64,000 nucleotides of DNA, from positions 434,001 to 498,000 of the forward strand of contig NZ_JQCR01000003.1 of NCBI RefSeq assembly GCF_000757885.1, read 5' to 3'. Position numbers and translations under genes: made by a program. Below are positions 63,980-64,000 of this stretch, piece by piece. Positions within the stretch are counted from its first letter, which is position 1. The number at the start of each line of letters is the position of its first letter. The DNA is from Paenibacillus wynnii. Lineage in GTDB: Bacteria > Bacillota > Bacilli > Paenibacillales > Paenibacillaceae. The notes below the pieces were generated by a model. The model saw nothing but the letters and a program-made list of their open reading frames with translations, did no database searches and had not been told where the DNA came from.

Positions 63980-64000
63980 GAAATAGTTATTAATTTTGAA

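Overview
The window looks like chromosomal DNA of a Paenibacillus or a very close spore-forming Bacillota. The evidence is the moderate G+C content, strong GGAGG-type ribosome binding sites, and TTG and GTG starts. Typical Bacilli families are also present: Amj flippase, a UvrX-type polymerase behind a LexA box, YtrA-type GntR, YjcQ, SgrR-like regulators with a solute-binding domain, a BclA-like collagen protein and a GlnR/TnrA box. The species call is inference from gene content only.

Layout. 1-18.5 kb: the 3' part of a GH2 beta-galactosidase, an IS1182-type transposase remnant, DinB, an SgrR-like regulator, two membrane proteins (DUF4173 and the alternative lipid II flippase Amj), a YeiL-like Crp/Fnr regulator, a chemoreceptor lacking its first membrane helix, a large secreted GH87 alpha-1,3-glucanase, a cysteine synthase-like enzyme, a lipoprotein and a collagen-like surface protein. 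18.5-31 kb: a methyltransferase, an EFR1 ferredoxin, an EVE-like protein, a GH36 alpha-galactosidase, a complete group IIC intron inserted in that gene's terminator, a nitroreductase, an SGNH hydrolase, a non-coding array of four short palindromes, a second methionine aminopeptidase and an Rrf2 regulator. 31-45 kb: a nitrate assimilation operon (MFS nitrate transporter plus a nitrate reductase fused to its own NADPH flavoprotein) with a perfect GlnR/TnrA box and an attenuator-like leader. It is followed by a VOC dioxygenase, a YwnB-like reductase, an MBL hydrolase, a split ThrE exporter and an SOS-controlled Y-family polymerase. 45-51.6 kb: a sugar block with AraC/GH127 and LacI/GH94, the latter with two matching operators. 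51.7-59.2 kb: small proteins, including a 30-residue three-cysteine peptide, and a GntR-controlled ABC exporter cluster. 59.5-64 kb: decayed phage genes, then an attachment site made of the 3' part of a tRNA (probably Val-GAC), then the end of an integrated phage-like element with structural genes on the minus strand.

How it fits together. Five glycoside-active enzymes (GH2, GH36, GH87, GH94, GH127) point to a saprophyte living on plant and fungal polysaccharides. Sugar genes carry local control: a cre site just downstream of the GH87 promoter, LacI operators around GH94, AraC next to GH127, and a palindrome over the GH36 -10 box. Nitrogen supply is handled by a single-chain nitrate reductase under apparent GlnR/TnrA control.

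The most unusual items are the array of four palindromes at 27875-28060, the three-cysteine micropeptide at 52134-52226, the nitrate leader RNA at 36592-36790, and the proline-free first half of the collagen-like protein.
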